Part shown: positions 54,833 to 64,000 of the stretch, one piece after another
Layout of the letters: each line of letters opens with the position of its first letter
Numbering within the stretch: the stretch's first letter is position 1
Source: Eustoma russellianum
Lineage: Eukaryota > Streptophyta > Magnoliopsida > Gentianales > Gentianaceae
Direction of reading: 5' to 3'
Assembly: GCA_036186865.1 (NCBI GenBank)
Contig: AP025051.1
Location: forward strand, 24,280,017-24,344,016
DNA: 64,000 nucleotides
Notes under the pieces: generated by a model
The model's database searches: none
Told to the model about the DNA's origin: nothing
The model's input: the letters and a program-made list of their open reading frames with translations, nothing else
Translations under genes and position numbers: made by a program

Positions 54833-56787
54833 CTATGCAGAGGAAGATGGAGGGGGATCATGCGGAGAAGAGTGACCATCAGGAGGGCGAGGCTGAGGAT
54901 GCGAGGAGCTGGAAATGAAAGAGATGATGAGATGCAATAGCTGCGAGATTTGCTGGTTCGTCGCCTGCTGCACCTGCATCGTCTGCTGCTGCGCCTGCTG
55001 AAGTGCCTGTTGAACCGCTTGCTGAACCGACTGCTGCATCGCCTGCTGGGTCTGATTCAGCTGCGACCGCAGTACCTGTACACTCTCCTCATGCTGCGCC
55101 CTGATGGTCTCCATCTCATGCTGTAGCGCCGCATGATCTGATTCCAGGCGCGAAATATCCTCTGGGGTCGCAGAAGGCGCAGAGATGCTGGCCTCAGAGG
55201 AAGCACCTGGATGCAGAACTTCGGGAAAGAATCGCAGCGGTGCTGATCCAACCCCGTACACCTCCCTCTTCTTCTTATTCTGAGGGCCGATGGTCCGAAC
55301 CGCATCCCAATAAGCACGATTCTTGTCGGCCTCTTCTCCCCTATGTGCGAGTAATCTGTTGTACTCGTCTTGAAATGAGAATAAGAATTGTTAGGGTTTA
55401 GAAATAAAACAAACTAAGGAAAAAACAAATGATATCGTAGTATACTTACACTGATGTCGCGGGCCTTCGCCGTGATCCAGTCCTCTGTCCCGTCGGAGGC
55501 TTTCTTCCGATGCGTCTTGTAGAAGAGATCGTAGGAGGCTGGCCACTCCCCCGTCTCCTCGTGCTGAAGGAATGAAATAAAATATGTTAGTGAAATCCAG
55601 AATTTTAAAAATTTCGGCATGACCTATTCGTTTATCGGAGGTATCCCGGCCTTAAAGGCCTCTCCCAAGTCAAATCAAAAATAAAAAGAAAAAGGCAAAT
55701 GAACACATATACTACTTAAGTTAACCATATACGAATACCAAAACAACAACAGCGCAACATAAGAAATCAATGAATATAAATAATCCACTTAAGTCAATGA
55801 ATCTAAATAATCCACTTAAGTCAATGAATCTAAATAATCCAATGAAATCAATGAATCTAAATAATCCAATATTAAAATACTTACCATAGAACGCATCGTG
55901 GTGGCGTGGGAAACCGAATCACCTGAGTCTGTGGCAGGTGCTGGGCCCTGTAGATTGCCGCTGCGCCGGTTCGCCGCGTTCCGGGCGCTACAGGCTTGGG
56001 TAGCAGGGTCCGTCCACCCTTCTATCCATCCCGTCCAAGTGGCCTCGGATACGTAGGCAGGCCTGGCAGAAATGGGGTCACGCTCCCACTTGGTCTTGTG
56101 CGAGTTGACGAAGTCCCTGTAGCGTTTGGCGGCCCTCTGCCGCCAGGCCTGCTCCACGTCGTGGGCGATGTCGGCTGTCCAGCTGTACGCCTTCTGCAAT
56201 TATTATACGGAGGAAAAATAAAAATGTGGTTAGAAAAGTAATGATCGATTACGCATCAAAAAGTGAAATTCATCAAATTTGAATACCTGAAACTCATCCC
56301 AGTAGAACCTACGTGTCTGCAGGGTGACACGGGACCAGGCATATCCAGCTGGGTCCTGCCTCAAGTGGAAGGACCGAGTGATGCAACAGGAAATCTGTCC
56401 CGAGTCTGGTGCAAACCTGAAAGAGGTGAAGTTGTTAGGAAAAAATAACGCGTGAAATATATTTGAAAACGTGTTAAAAAAATAAATCATTACTTACGTA
56501 TGGGTATCATGTGACCAAGGGAGGGCACGACGCCCTGGTATGACACCCTCGTCCGATGCCGCATCAGACGCCGGATGAGGTGCTGAACCGGTGGGTGTGG
56601 GTGGCGTCGTAGATCTGGGGGGTGCGGACCTATCGGCAGTCCCTAAAAGGTCTTCGTCCGCAGCCAGAGCGGCGGTCGACACCGAACCAAGCAGCTCATG
56701 CTGAGAAAGGAATAGATTAAACTCTCTTGAGAGGGCCTGTGTAGCTGGTGGGTAGGTGGATCGAGTAGGTAAACCCTCACTAGCCAT
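54833..56787 (-). CDS. TnpA-like CACTA protein (Transposase_24 family), five exons
   Basis: Predicted 459-residue protein with exons 56787-56498, 56416-56287, 56193-55885, 55563-55450 and 55369-54833. All introns are GT-AG and there is no internal stop. ATG 56787 gives MASEGLPTRSTYPPATQ. Exon 2 (residues ~97-140) reads FAPDSGQISCCITRSFHLRQ and YAWSRVTLQTRRFYWDEFQ. Exon 3 has KAYSWTADIAHDVEQAWRQR and AAKRYRDFVNSHKTKWERD. Both are typical of the plant TnpA/Ptta family. Exon 5 has RAYWDAVRTIGPQNKKKREV, then a Gln-rich coiled coil (residues ~353-425) and a Pro/Ser-rich end. Residues encoded at the start of exon 5 do not fit the family consensus, so a 1-base indel or another splice choice near 55330 is possible. 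Expected role: binding subterminal motifs and assembling the transposition complex. Confidence 0.72.
55607..55677. repeat. ~70-bp block repeated in two TnpA introns/leader (copy 1)
   Basis: AAAATTTCGGCATGACCTA, TCGTTTATCGGAGGT, TCCCGGCCTTAA and TCTCTCC occur in order here and again at 56912-56985. Confidence 0.88.
55763..55872. repeat. ~28-bp tandem repeats in TnpA intron 3
   Basis: Four units of TCAATGAATCTAAATAATCCA with variable ends, inside the 321-bp intron 55564-55884. Confidence 0.88.
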
Positions 56788-56911
56788 CAGATCAGCAAGG
56801 GTGAAAAATTTAAAAGGCACATTCAACAAGTTTAGGGTTGGTTGGCCAGACAAATAAGATGTCCAAAAAATGACAAGTGTTTACATACATTTAATGCAAG
56901 ATATTAATAAT

Positions 56912-56985
56912 TATAAAAATTTCGGCATGACCTAATCGTTTATCGGAGGTTTCCCGGCCTTAATGGTCTCTCCAAAGACAAATCC
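56912..56985. repeat. ~70-bp block repeated in TnpA leader (copy 2)
   Basis: Second copy of the block described at 55607-55677, just upstream of the first coding exon. Confidence 0.88.
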
Positions 56986-57109
56986 AAATCCAACAACATG
57001 ACATGATTAACCAAACTACATAATCAAACTTCATCATCAAATTATTACACTTCAAAGTATACATCACCAACATACTTGCTTCATATGTTGTCGGACATGG
57101 AAACCCAAC

Positions 57110-57705
57110 CCCGCAACACCCAGACACCACCGCCCACAGCCACCCCCGCCACAGCCACCGCTGCCCACGGCCACACCCGCCACAGCCACCCCCTTCCCCG
57201 CCAACAACCACACCCGCCCACATCCCACCACCGCCCACAGCCACCCCCGCCAACAACCACCCCCGCCCACAGCCCACCACCCGCCACAGCCACACAACCC
57301 CGCAACACCAAGCCACCCCCGCCACAGCTCACCCCCGCCCACAGCCACCCCCACCACAGCCACCCCGCAACACCCAGCCATCCCGCCATAGCCCACCCCC
57401 GCCCACAGCCACCCCCGCCAACAGCCACACCCACCACAGCCCACCACCGCCCACAGCCACCCCCGCCAACAACCACCCAACCCTACAACACCAGCCCACC
57501 CCCGCCACAGCCCACCCCCGCCCACAGCCAACCCCTGCCCACAACCAACCCCTTGCCAACAACCACCCCCGCCCACAGCAACCCCCGCCACAGCCACCTC
57601 CCGCCAACAACCCCCGCCCACAGCCAACCCCCCCGCCAACAACCACCCCGCCCACAGCCACTCCCGCCCACAACCCACCACCAACACCCACAACAAACCA
57701 TTCAA
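57110..57705. repeat. Cytosine-rich minisatellite
   Basis: About 600 bp of degenerate CCCCCGCCCACAGCCAC units, almost free of T on the plus strand. On the transcribed minus strand it is G-rich (GGCTGTGGGCGGGGGTGG). It lies upstream of the TnpA coding exons, probably in a leader intron (donor-like CCCCG|GTTAGT near 57752). Long Gly/Trp/Val ORFs here are artefacts of composition. Confidence 0.93.
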
Positions 57706-57924
57706 TCTATAACTAATTAAAATAATTAAAAACAAAATAGGAAGAAAAACTAACCGGGGAAAGGAGGTCAGCGGAGAACTTGACGGCAGCTGCGCAGAAT
57801 TTCACGGGGGAGGGAAAGAGATTTCGCCGGGGGAGGGAGGGAGATTTCGCCGGGGTGGGGGGGGGGAATTCGCGGGGGAGGGAAATGGGGAAGAAGAAGG
57901 GGGGTTTCAGTTTTAAGTTCAAAA

Positions 57925-58045
57925 TTTTGCGACGAAATAGCGACATGAGTTCGTCGCTGTTTATTGTGTCGTCGCTATTCCTTGTGTCGTTGTTATTTCA
58001 AATTTGCGACGACACTTGTCGTTGGTAAATCGTCGGCGTTCTTCA
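57925..58045. promoter_or_regulatory. Motif cluster upstream of the TnpA-like gene
   Basis: About eight TTGCGACGAAATAGCGAC / TTCGTCGCT-type motifs in 110 bp, between the two transposase genes and far from the termini. Likely the TnpA-like gene promoter with built-in transposase-binding sites. Confidence 0.6.
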
Positions 58046-58213
58046 ATATTGAAAAAAAATAATACAAAATATAAAGTACTTACAGATACATATTATGTAT
58101 ATACATGTGTATAAGTACATCAACACATACACACTTTCACATAAAGAGGTACATAAAATTTTTGACTAATGTCAATCTTCATCGTCATCCGCATCCTCAT
58201 CCGCATCTTCATT

Positions 58214-61200
58214 TTAATCTTCATCTACATGCTCATCGTCCTCTTCATCCTCATATTCATCTTCGCCTACATCTTCAATATTGTCAGCCGGTTGTATGTT
58301 GAGATGAATTTTGATGAAACCGCCGTTGGGGTCATTTAGAGGGAGATTGTGTAGTTCAACATGTGTCGTATCCACAACGCGTGGGTTTTCTTCTTGAAAT
58401 GCGGCATCCATGCCATCTGAACCTGGCTGGATACTGACATCAAACTTGCTCGATTTCACTTTGCACACGGCTCGCCAGTCTTTTGAGCTTGCATTCATCC
58501 TCGTCGTCGGATACGATAGATAGTACACCTGGGACGCTTGACTAGCCAAAATGAATGGATCGTACTTTCTGTACCGTCGCCCTTGGTGTATGTCTACCAA
58601 CTTATATCGGTCGTGAACCTTTGTGCCAACGCGATAACCTTCATGAGTTGGATCGTACCATTCGCATTTGAATAGCACTACCCGCTTTATAGGCAATGTG
58701 GGATATTCGAGCTCAATGATGTCAGTAAGGTAGCCGTAGAAGTCATCCTCGTCCGGGCTATTGTCATACCGCTTGACACACACTCCGCTGTTCTCCGATG
58801 ATTTTTGGATGGCATGGGAGACTGTGTGGAATCTATAACCGTTCACAAAACACATGTCGTAGCGCGTGACTCTGCTCAATGAACCCTCGGCTACTGGTGT
58901 CGAAATGTAACCGCACTCTTCGTCAGCCAGATGACCTTTGCTCGCCTGTAAAACGACAAGTAAGTATACATCAGCAGGGCAATAAATGCGTATCACATGA
59001 CGTACACGTAACCAGCAAATATGTAAACTTACATGCCACCTGAACCAATCAGCAAACTTGGCATCTAACTCATTGTTTATTGCATCGCTCGATATACCCG
59101 GTGAACGTTCTTGCAATAAATCAACGAACAAGCTGAAGCAAATTACGAATGAGTACCATGTATACCTTTGTAATATAATGGATATAGTAGCGCAAGGTAT
59201 TTACAAATTAAAATTGGATATCGTCTATACCTCTGGAAACGGTCAACTTGACGGCAGTTGCGCAGAACATAAGAATGAGCAATCTTCAGATCGCTGTCCC
59301 CTAATATCATTTTCTTTCCCTGTCCGTGAAACCTGATCGGATGTGTGAATATCGGGAGGACACCGGATCTGGAAATGCCGTCGTCGTTCTGGGGAACATC
59401 TCTGCACCTCGACGGGATATCTGGCTGGAAGTAATGAGACACGAAGGTCAAGGCTTCCTCCGTCAGGTAGGCATTGCACATCGAGGCCTCGACTTTCGCC
59501 TTGTTCCTGATGTTCAGCTTCAAATGCCTGAGATATCTGTTCATATAGTGAATACTCCAACGTCACATGATGAAACAAATTGGTAAGCATGTTCGCGCTT
59601 AGACACATAAGAACGTCACGTAATAAATAAGCGTACCTCTCGAACGGATACATCCACCTCTACTGAACAGGACCACCAATGCGTGCCTCGTATGGTAGAT
59701 GAACTGGCAGGTGTTCCATTGAATCAAAGAAGGCCGGAGGGAATACAGTTTCCAGCTTGCATAGAATCACTGGGATTTCGCCCTCCAGTCTTGACATATC
59801 ATCCGCCCTGAGTCTCGTGGATGTAAGACATCTGAAAGAATAGACTCATCTCGGTAAGTGCTTCCCATTCATTGGTTGGAAGCAGCTTGCAGAATGCAAT
59901 GGGCATCAACCGTTGCATGAACACGTGATAGTCGTGGCTCTTCATCCCATGCAAACCACGTTTATTCACGTCGATGTTCTTCGACAGGTTCGAAACATGG
60001 CCGTCAGGAAATCTAGCCGTCTCCAGCCACGATAACAACGCACTGACCTGCTCCGCTGTCAGCGTGTACAAGGACTTCGGCATGTAGGATGTGCCAACGG
60101 GATGCAGCTCCGGTCGCATTTTGAGGTCACGCATATCAAGTCGTGCCTTCAAATTGTCTTTCGTTTTTCCAGGCACATTCAGCACTGTATTGAAGATGTT
60201 GTCAAACACGTTCTTCTCAATATGCATGACATCCAGGTTGTGTCGGATCATATTGCTCTTCCAGTACGGAAGCTCCCAGAATATGCTTCTCTTCTTCCAC
60301 CCGATACAGTCACGGGCCAGGTCTGCGTTGTGGTTGCAGTCCGGATCATCAGCGACCCCCACGAATCCACAACTGTCTATCTCCTCCAACACCTCCGCAC
60401 CCGTGAGAAGCTCGGGCTTCGTGTCCTTCTCGACGATGCCAGGCATGAACGCCGTCACGTTCTTTCTGTACAAATGACGTCTGGTCAGGAACTTCCTATG
60501 GCTATCGAACCAGCAAATCTTACGTCCATGTTTCAAGGACATCGTCTTCGCTTGCTTCATGCAGTAAGGGCAAGCGTATTTCCTAGGCCCCGGTGCGTAT
60601 AGAATAAGCCGGAAAGTCGCTGATCGTCCACATCAGCGCAGCGCGGAGCTGGAAGTTTTGTTTGGTGGATACATCGAACGTCTCCATGCCAAACTCCCAC
60701 AACCACTTCAGCTCCTGTATCAATGGCTGTAGGTATAGGTCGATCTTCTGTTTCAGATTCCTAGGCCCCGGTGCGATCACAGTCAAGAACATGTACGGCT
60801 TCTTCATGCACATCCAAGGTGGTAGATTGTACGGCGTCATGATGACAGGCCACGACGAATACTGCTCTCCCGACTGTCCGAACGGGTTGAACCCGTCGGT
60901 GCATAACCCCAACCTAACGTTCTTTGTCTCTGATGAAAAACCCGGATATGTCGCATCGAACGTTCTCCAAGCTTCGCCGTCAGATGGATGACACATCTCA
61001 CCGTCTTTCGTGTAGTGCTTCGCGTGCCACCTCATCTGGCTAGCTGTGGCACTGGATGCGTAGAGCCTCTGCAGTCTAGGGGCGAGAGGTAAATAGTAGA
61101 ATTGCTTTCTTGGCACGTTCCGGTTTCTTTTGTTCGTTCTCCACCTGTGTGTCCCACAGACCCTGCACTTGTCTTTATCCTCGTTGATGCCCCAGTATAT

Positions 61201-61953
61201 GATGCACCCCTCCGAACAACAATCGATCTTCTGAACCGGCAGTCCCAACGTCTGCAGCTGTTTCTACGTCGAATAAAAACTGTCGACCATCGTGTTCCCT
61301 TTGGAAAGAGATTCCCTCATCAGCTGACACATCCCATCGTACAATCTATCCGTCATGCGGTGCTTCGTCTTCATGCTCGTCATCCGACTGATCATGGATA
61401 TCTGTGTGTGACTACCGCAACCGGGATACAACGGCGTGTTGGCGGCGTTCAGCATCTCAAAAAACTGTCTCGCCTGAGGGTTCGGATCTTTCTCCACGAA
61501 TATACGCGACTTTTCATCCGGATCCTGTGCACGTTCGTACCCGACATGAGACTGTAAGTACTGCTCTCCTGTAAATGCGCCGGCGGCTGCGTCTTGCACC
61601 ATTTGCACGTATGGGTTGTGAGATCCCTCGCCTATTTCTTTGACATCAACCTGACCGGGTCCCCCTTCGACGTGAACAGTTGCAGATGTAGACGCCGCCT
61701 CATATTCGTCGTGGCAGTACCATGTATGGTAATTGTGTACGAAACCTTGTTTCAATAAGTGAACCCTCACGTCACCCGGATGCATATATTTACGGTTCTT
61801 GCATTTCTTACACGGACATCTAATCTGCGTTCCACTTTCATTACTCGTCATAAAATCCACAAATTCTTCGAGACCTTCAACAAATCTAAAACTCCACTCC
61901 CCGTTGTTTACTCTCTCGTACATCCACTTTCTATCGCTCCTCCTCGGATCCAT
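58214..61953 (-). pseudogene. Tnp2-type CACTA transposase, degenerate
   Basis: Starts MDPRRSDRKWMYERV with a transposase-associated domain (IRCPCKKCKNRKYM..GFVHNYHTWYCH). Transposase_21 core: MCHPSDGEAWRTFD, VRLGLCTDGFNPFG, WPVIMTPYNLPPWMCM, PGPRNLKQKIDLYLQPLI, ACPYCMKQ, RHNLDVMHIEKNVFDNI. DUF4218 region: IPVILCKLETVFPPAFFDSM, MYPFERYLRHLK, CNAYLTEEALTF. DUF4216 region: FVNGYRFHTVSHAIQ, VVLFKCEWYD, SYPTT. It ends in an acidic tail. Clean introns are 59537-59636, 59133-59230 and 58946-59032. Defects: TAG at 61264, a patched/frameshifted site near 60590, a frameshift near 59812 and TAG at 59660. It is probably inactive, although extra introns cannot be fully excluded. Confidence 0.85.
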
Positions 61954-62039
61954 TTTGTCGCTATACCTTCAAAATAACAGCAGCTATCTTTTCTCGGTGT
62001 GGAAAACCTCAAAATCCCACACAATAAGATATCTTCCTT

Positions 62040-62480
62040 CTATATTTTCGTTGAAAAGTGATGATTTATGTGTTTGAAATGGGAGAAGAATGGGAGAAGA
62101 GTGGAAGAAGAAAGCTGCGTTTTATGGTTCTCAGCCTGCAATATTACCGACGTCTTAGCGACGCTATAGCGACGACCAAGAAACACAAATACCAATGCTT
62201 AAAAGGAAACAAACACAAATACGGACGACTTAGCGACGCTCAGCGACGAATTTCATCGTATGGTGTGCGTGTATTAATGTCTGCATTCATTGCTTACCGA
62301 CGCTTTACCGACGAAATAGCGACGCACAGCGTATCTTCACACCATACGATGCATTTTGTCGCTATTTGCGTCGCTAAGGCGTCGCTATCCAGTGTCCGTA
62401 CAGTGCCCGATTGTTACAACTTACGATGCATTTACGTCGCTAAGTCGTCGCTATGTCGTCGCTGAATTCCCCTATATAAA
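62040..62480. promoter_or_regulatory. Divergent motif-array promoter (tnp2 / small gene 1)
   Basis: About 17 GCGACGC / CGTCGCTA-type motifs (62140-62465) lie between the minus-strand transposase start (61953) and the plus-strand small gene (62548). They are oriented as AGCGACG on the transposase side and CGTCGCT on the small-gene side. A TATA box (CTATATAAA, 62472) precedes the small gene. A weaker AAAATATAG lies on the other side near 62045. Confidence 0.65.
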
Positions 62481-62547
62481 CACCCTGCCGTGACTCTCAT
62501 ATTATAAAAAACAAAATTTCCTTTATAATCATATAAAAAAGACAAAT

Positions 62548-62916
62548 ATGGTTCGTACTAAGGCCCAGACACGACGTGGTAGTGGTCGTACATACCCAAG
62601 ACGGGGTCTTCAACCACCGGCACCTGCACCGGTTCCTCCACAACCACAAGTACCCCCACCGGCTGACTCCTCCGAACCCACTGTGCAGGGGCCAAGGCAG
62701 CAAGAGGATCGCCAAATTGGCGATCCTCGTGTAGAAATACAGGAGCTGTGGAAAACAGTGGAGAATATGAGGGAGGTGCTTAACGACCAGGATGAGCGTC
62801 TCGAGTACCTGCACACAAGGCATATGCGCATCAAAGCCAAAGCTGCGCAGCTGAGACGCCTCCTGAAGGTGTGCGCGGAGAGTGTTGCTACTCTCTGTTC
62901 GGATGACGAACAGTGA
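62548..62916 (+). CDS. Unrecognised small protein, proline-rich with helical C-terminus
   Basis: A 122-residue ORF with a TATA box (62472) 70 bp upstream. Residues 1-20 are basic (MVRTKAQTRRGSGRTYPRRG). Residues ~21-60 are Pro/Gln-rich (PAPAPVPPQPQVPPPADSSE). Residues ~63-115 are predicted helical with heptad-like Leu/Val (IQELWKTVENMREVLNDQDE, KAAQLRRLLKVCAESVATL), ending in the acidic CSDDEQ. I do not recognise the family. A related copy lies at 63498. It is transcribed divergently from the transposase and lies inside the CACTA element. It could be a DNA-binding partner or a transposition regulator, but that is inference. Confidence 0.55.
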   Translation: MVRTKAQTRRGSGRTYPRRGLQPPAPAPVPPQPQVPPPADSSEPTVQGPRQQEDRQIGDPRVEIQELWKTVENMREVLNDQDERLEYLHTRHMRIKAKAAQLRRLLKVCAESVATLCSDDEQ

Positions 62917-63050
62917 ACGGCTCATCTCCGCTATTCTTAAAGATTTTTTTTTTCGTTTTTTTCCTTATGTATTTTGTAATTTATAATTATATGTTAATGA
63001 AGTTTTTTTCCCAATCATAGCTTTCGTTTTCTTAATTTAAACACGTGTTT
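62917..63050. other. 3' flank of small gene 1
   Basis: T-rich sequence (TTTTTTTTTCG, TTTTTTTCCC) with ACACGTGTTTAATCC. It is matched in order after small gene 2, so it belongs to the duplicated unit. Confidence 0.7.
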
Positions 63051-63059
63051 AATCCCTTA

Positions 63060-63450
63060 CGAATCTCGATGACGCTAAAATACAGACGAAATGTGGTTCG
63101 AAAAAATTTGGGACGACTAATTCACCGACTAAACAGCGACTATATACCGACCAAACTTAATACAACGACGAGAACCTAATAACCGGCGAATATGGCGTTT
63201 GAATTTAGCGACGCTTTACCGACGAACTAGCGACACACGACGTCTCTTCACACCATACGACGCGTTTCGTCGCTACGGCGTCGCTATTCGGCAGTGTCCG
63301 CACAGTGCCCGATGGTTACAACGTACGATTAATTTACGTCGCTAAGTCGTCGCTAACTCGAACGAAGTGTCACGCCCGCACATCTCCCGGTGTTGAATAA
63401 CGAGAAAAAATTTCGTCGTGGATTCGTCGCTATGTCGTCGCTTTGTTTAC
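63060..63450. promoter_or_regulatory. Motif array upstream of small gene 2
   Basis: About 16 GCGACG/CGTCGC motifs. 63207-63360 aligns with 62298-62460 (CACACCATACGA, CAGTGTCCG, CAGTGCCCGAT in order), showing duplication. A TATA-like CTATATATG lies at 63451. Confidence 0.65.
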
Positions 63451-63497
63451 CTATATATGACCCCACAGCCTTACATTTCATAAACAAAATACAAAGT

Positions 63498-63791
63498 ATG
63501 CCCCGTCATTATAAAACAACCCCAATGCGTGGAGGGGCAAACAGTGCACCTCCACAACGGACTCCTCCTCAACCACAACGGCCTCCTCCTCAGCCACAAC
63601 CCCAAGAAATGCCGGAACAACAGATCAATTACAGTACAATTATAGCAAACATGCAATAGCAGTCGAGGCAACTGCACGTCGTGAATAGAAGGCTGCGCAA
63701 GTTGAAAGTCAAATATTACAATCTGAAGCGCCTCCTCAAAGAGTTCGCGGAGAATGTGGCGGCCACTCTTTCTTCCGATGACGAAGAGTGA
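63498..63791 (+). pseudogene. Small gene 2, tandem paralogue with internal TAG
   Basis: ATG 63498 gives MPRHYKTTPMRGGANSAPPQ, a Pro/Gln-rich stretch and INYSTIIANMQ, then TAG at 63657. The same frame continues QLHVVNRRLRKLKVKYYNLK, RLLKEFAENVAATL and the acidic SSDDEE to TGA at 63789. The C-terminal part matches small gene 1 (RRLLK..AE(S/N)VA.L.SDDE). Either a nonsense mutation has removed the helix or the product is a 53-residue form. Confidence 0.55.
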
Positions 63792-64000
63792 ACGGCCCCT
63801 CTCCGCTTCTCTTTTAGATTTCTTTTTTTAATTTTTCGTCTTCATAATGTAAATTTTTATTACTAAATGAATAAATTTTTTTCCCAATCACCGCTTTTTT
63901 TTCTTAATTCATACACGTGTTTAATCCTCGACGAATCTGCGACGACACAGCGATGAATCGGAATACGAACGAAAAGTAAACCAAAACATTTGCGACACGC
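63792..64000. other. 3' flank of small gene 2 and start of next motif array
   Basis: Copy of the T-rich 3' flank of small gene 1, then from 63930 GACGAATCTGCGACGACACAGCGATG. The array, and probably the true CACTA end, continues beyond the window. Confidence 0.65.

Larger units (their letters stand above)
54124..64000 (-). mobile_element. CACTA (En/Spm-type) DNA transposon, right end outside window
   Basis: Read on the minus strand. It carries a Tnp2-type transposase gene (58214-61953), a TnpA-like gene (54833-56787), dense GCGACGAA/TTCGTCGC motif arrays and two small plus-strand genes. The left terminus appears to be CACCAATAGTC (CACTA with one change) at 54124, followed at once by motif-rich subterminal sequence. 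The right terminus is not in the window, so the 3-bp target duplication cannot be checked. Confidence 0.85.

Noticed and set aside
57064..57735. Long Gly/Trp/Val-rich open frames on the minus strand and Pro/Thr/His-rich ones on the plus strand
   Set aside because: They are open in several frames at once because of the cytosine-rich minisatellite; no domain or codon preference supports coding.
58214..59131. Separate stand-alone gene for the DUF4216-type protein
   Set aside because: Its 5' end joins the upstream transposase exon through a clean GT-AG intron (59133-59230), so it is the C-terminal part of the Tnp2-type protein.

Overview
This is plant nuclear DNA made almost entirely of nested transposable elements, most likely from a eudicot (the species cannot be named from the window). 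The evidence is Ty1/copia and Ty3/gypsy polyproteins of plant type, initiator-Met-tRNA primer sites, a plant L1 LINE with a C-terminal RNase H, a Mutator-like element, a CACTA (En/Spm) element and GT-AG introns. No complete host gene is supported, and there is no tRNA, rRNA or CRISPR array.

Layout. 1-430: plus-strand copia fragment. 437-6326: copia-1 (minus, 418/450-bp LTRs). 6327-7557: unassigned, with one candidate host exon. 7563-22316: copia-2 (minus), carrying Gypsy A (8728-17905, plus, target-site duplication CATAC) inside its pol and a 188-bp hairpin MITE in its right LTR. 22317-23550: unassigned, with an (AAT)30 microsatellite and a candidate promoter. 23556-52860: element X (minus, target-site duplication AAGGG), a non-autonomous gypsy-like element with ~2.7-kb LTRs and a 3.1-kb non-coding interior. 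X's left LTR holds an L1-type LINE (25332-41509, 18-bp duplication), which in turn holds a Mutator-like element with a captured heat-shock-factor exon (26702-28073) and Gypsy B (32284-41018, plus, duplication GTTCC). X's right LTR holds a 4.5-kb solo LTR (46948-51462, duplication CCTAG). 52866-54123: unassigned. 54124 to the window end: a CACTA element (minus) that runs off the right edge.

Removing the nested elements at their duplications leaves only about 3.7 kb of older sequence (6327-7557 + 22322-23550 + 52866-54123). Gypsy A and B are two subfamilies of Tekay/Del-type chromovirus (gag, protease, RT, RNase H, integrase, chromodomain-like tail). Both have three short GT-AG introns at identical codon positions, and removing each restores the conserved reading. 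Their LTR pairs look nearly identical, yet their ORFs carry several nonsense and frameshift mutations, so they were probably mobilised in trans.

The CACTA element carries a degenerate Tnp2-type transposase with at least three identifiable introns, a TnpA-like gene that reads open over five exons, and two tandem copies of an unrecognised plus-strand gene for a small proline-rich protein with a basic/leucine-rich helix and acidic tail. Arrays of GCGACGAA/TTCGTCGC-type motifs lie at the left end and beside every transcription unit, not only at the termini. This accessory-gene-plus-array organisation and the gypsy introns are the most unusual signals in the window.
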